Of a stretch of DNA of 5,570 nucleotides, positions 5,287-5,570 are shown piece by piece. The notes beneath the pieces are model-generated. The model ran no database searches and was not told the DNA's origin. It saw only the letters and a list, made by a program, of their open reading frames with translations. Both the position numbers and the translations under genes were made by a program. The stretch is taken from NCBI GenBank assembly GCA_028877045.1, contig JAGWPQ010000725.1:1-5570 (forward strand). Reading direction: 5' to 3'. Every line of letters starts with the position of its first letter. Positions within the stretch are counted from its first letter, which is position 1. This DNA comes from Bacteroidota bacterium. Lineage in GTDB: Bacteria > Bacteroidota > Bacteroidia > Chitinophagales > Chitinophagaceae.

Positions 5287-5570
5287 ATGGGAACAAAAAA
5301 ATTACAAATTTGGTTACCGCTTATATTTTCGGTGATGATGATTCTGGGAATGATGATCGGATATGAAATAAAAAGCAGCACCAGATCGAACGGTTTTTTT
5401 TCATCTTCCAGATCATCTTCTTTAGAGGAAGTGATGGATCTGGTAAAAGGTAAATATGTTGATGCTATTGCTCCTGATAGTATTAACCAGGTTGCCATCG
5501 AAGATATATTGGATCACTTAGATCCTCATTCTGTCTATATCCCCGCCTCAGACCTTAAAGAGGTGAATGA
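5287..5570 (+). CDS. S41-family C-terminal processing peptidase (partial, N-terminus only)
   Basis: The frame opens at an ATG at 5287 and runs off the window after 94 complete codons. Residues 9-27 (WLPLIFSVMMILGMMIGYE) form one membrane segment or uncleaved signal anchor, followed by a Ser-rich linker (about 30-46), so the protein is exported or periplasmic facing. From 47 on it reads LEEVMDLVKGKYVDAI, then a helix and ILDHLDPHSVYIPASDL (73-89), which is the conserved N-terminal segment of S41 carboxyl-terminal processing peptidases (CtpA/Prc type) ahead of the PDZ domain. The PDZ and Ser-Lys catalytic domain would lie outside the window. Members degrade or mature periplasmic proteins, including cell-wall hydrolases in some bacteria. 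It is transcribed away from the kinase-murQ operon. Confidence 0.9.
   Translation, partial: MGTKKLQIWLPLIFSVMMILGMMIGYEIKSSTRSNGFFSSSRSSSLEEVMDLVKGKYVDAIAPDSINQVAIEDILDHLDPHSVYIPASDLKEVN

Noticed and set aside
5235..5498. Minus-strand open frame of 87 codons
   Set aside because: It is antisense to the S41 peptidase start, whose membrane segment and LDPHSVYIP motif are convincing, and it would fill the divergent promoter region.
1..5570. Mobile element, CRISPR array, defence system or toxin-antitoxin pair
   Set aside because: No transposase, integrase, spaced direct-repeat array, nuclease or toxin motif was seen on either strand; gene content and spacing are those of ordinary chromosome.

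Overview
The window looks like chromosome from a Bacteroidota bacterium, most likely a Chitinophagaceae-type member. The evidence is the AT-rich, Lys/Asn/Ile-rich coding style, the lack of clear Shine-Dalgarno sequences, signal peptides ending in ...NA|QT, and a BadF-type sugar kinase next to murQ. No mobile element, CRISPR array, tRNA or rRNA was found. Taxonomy is inferred from style and gene content, not from a marker gene.

Layout, right to left. At 5287-5570 (+) lies the start of an S41 (C-terminal processing) peptidase, cut by the window edge. A 101-bp divergent spacer separates it from a compact minus-strand operon: a BadF/BcrA-type amino-sugar kinase (murK/nagK-like, 5185-4346), murQ N-acetylmuramic acid 6-phosphate etherase (4336-3500), an unrecognised 187-residue cytoplasmic protein whose start lies inside the end of murQ (3513-2950), and an RluE-like pseudouridine synthase without an S4 domain (2930-2322). 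Kinase plus etherase forms a peptidoglycan amino-sugar salvage step: MurNAc to MurNAc-6-P, then to GlcNAc-6-P and D-lactate.

After a 167-bp spacer with a GC-richer palindromic patch comes a lone small lipoprotein of unknown function (2154-1606), followed by a weak hairpin. Next is a gene-free stretch of about 320 bp (1283-1605) holding a long inverted repeat and a CRP/FNR-like palindrome. The left end carries a tightly coupled minus-strand pair: a secreted CsgG/FlgO-like protein (1282-377) and, one base later, an exported protein cut by the window edge (375-1) that resembles LPP20/FlgT-N proteins.

Most of the window is housekeeping: cell-wall recycling, rRNA modification and envelope proteins. 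The parts least explained by known biology are the unknown protein translationally linked to murQ, the CsgG-like/LPP20-like envelope pair, and the structured intergenic patches at 1441-1559 and 2261-2310. I see no clear evidence of a wholly new system.
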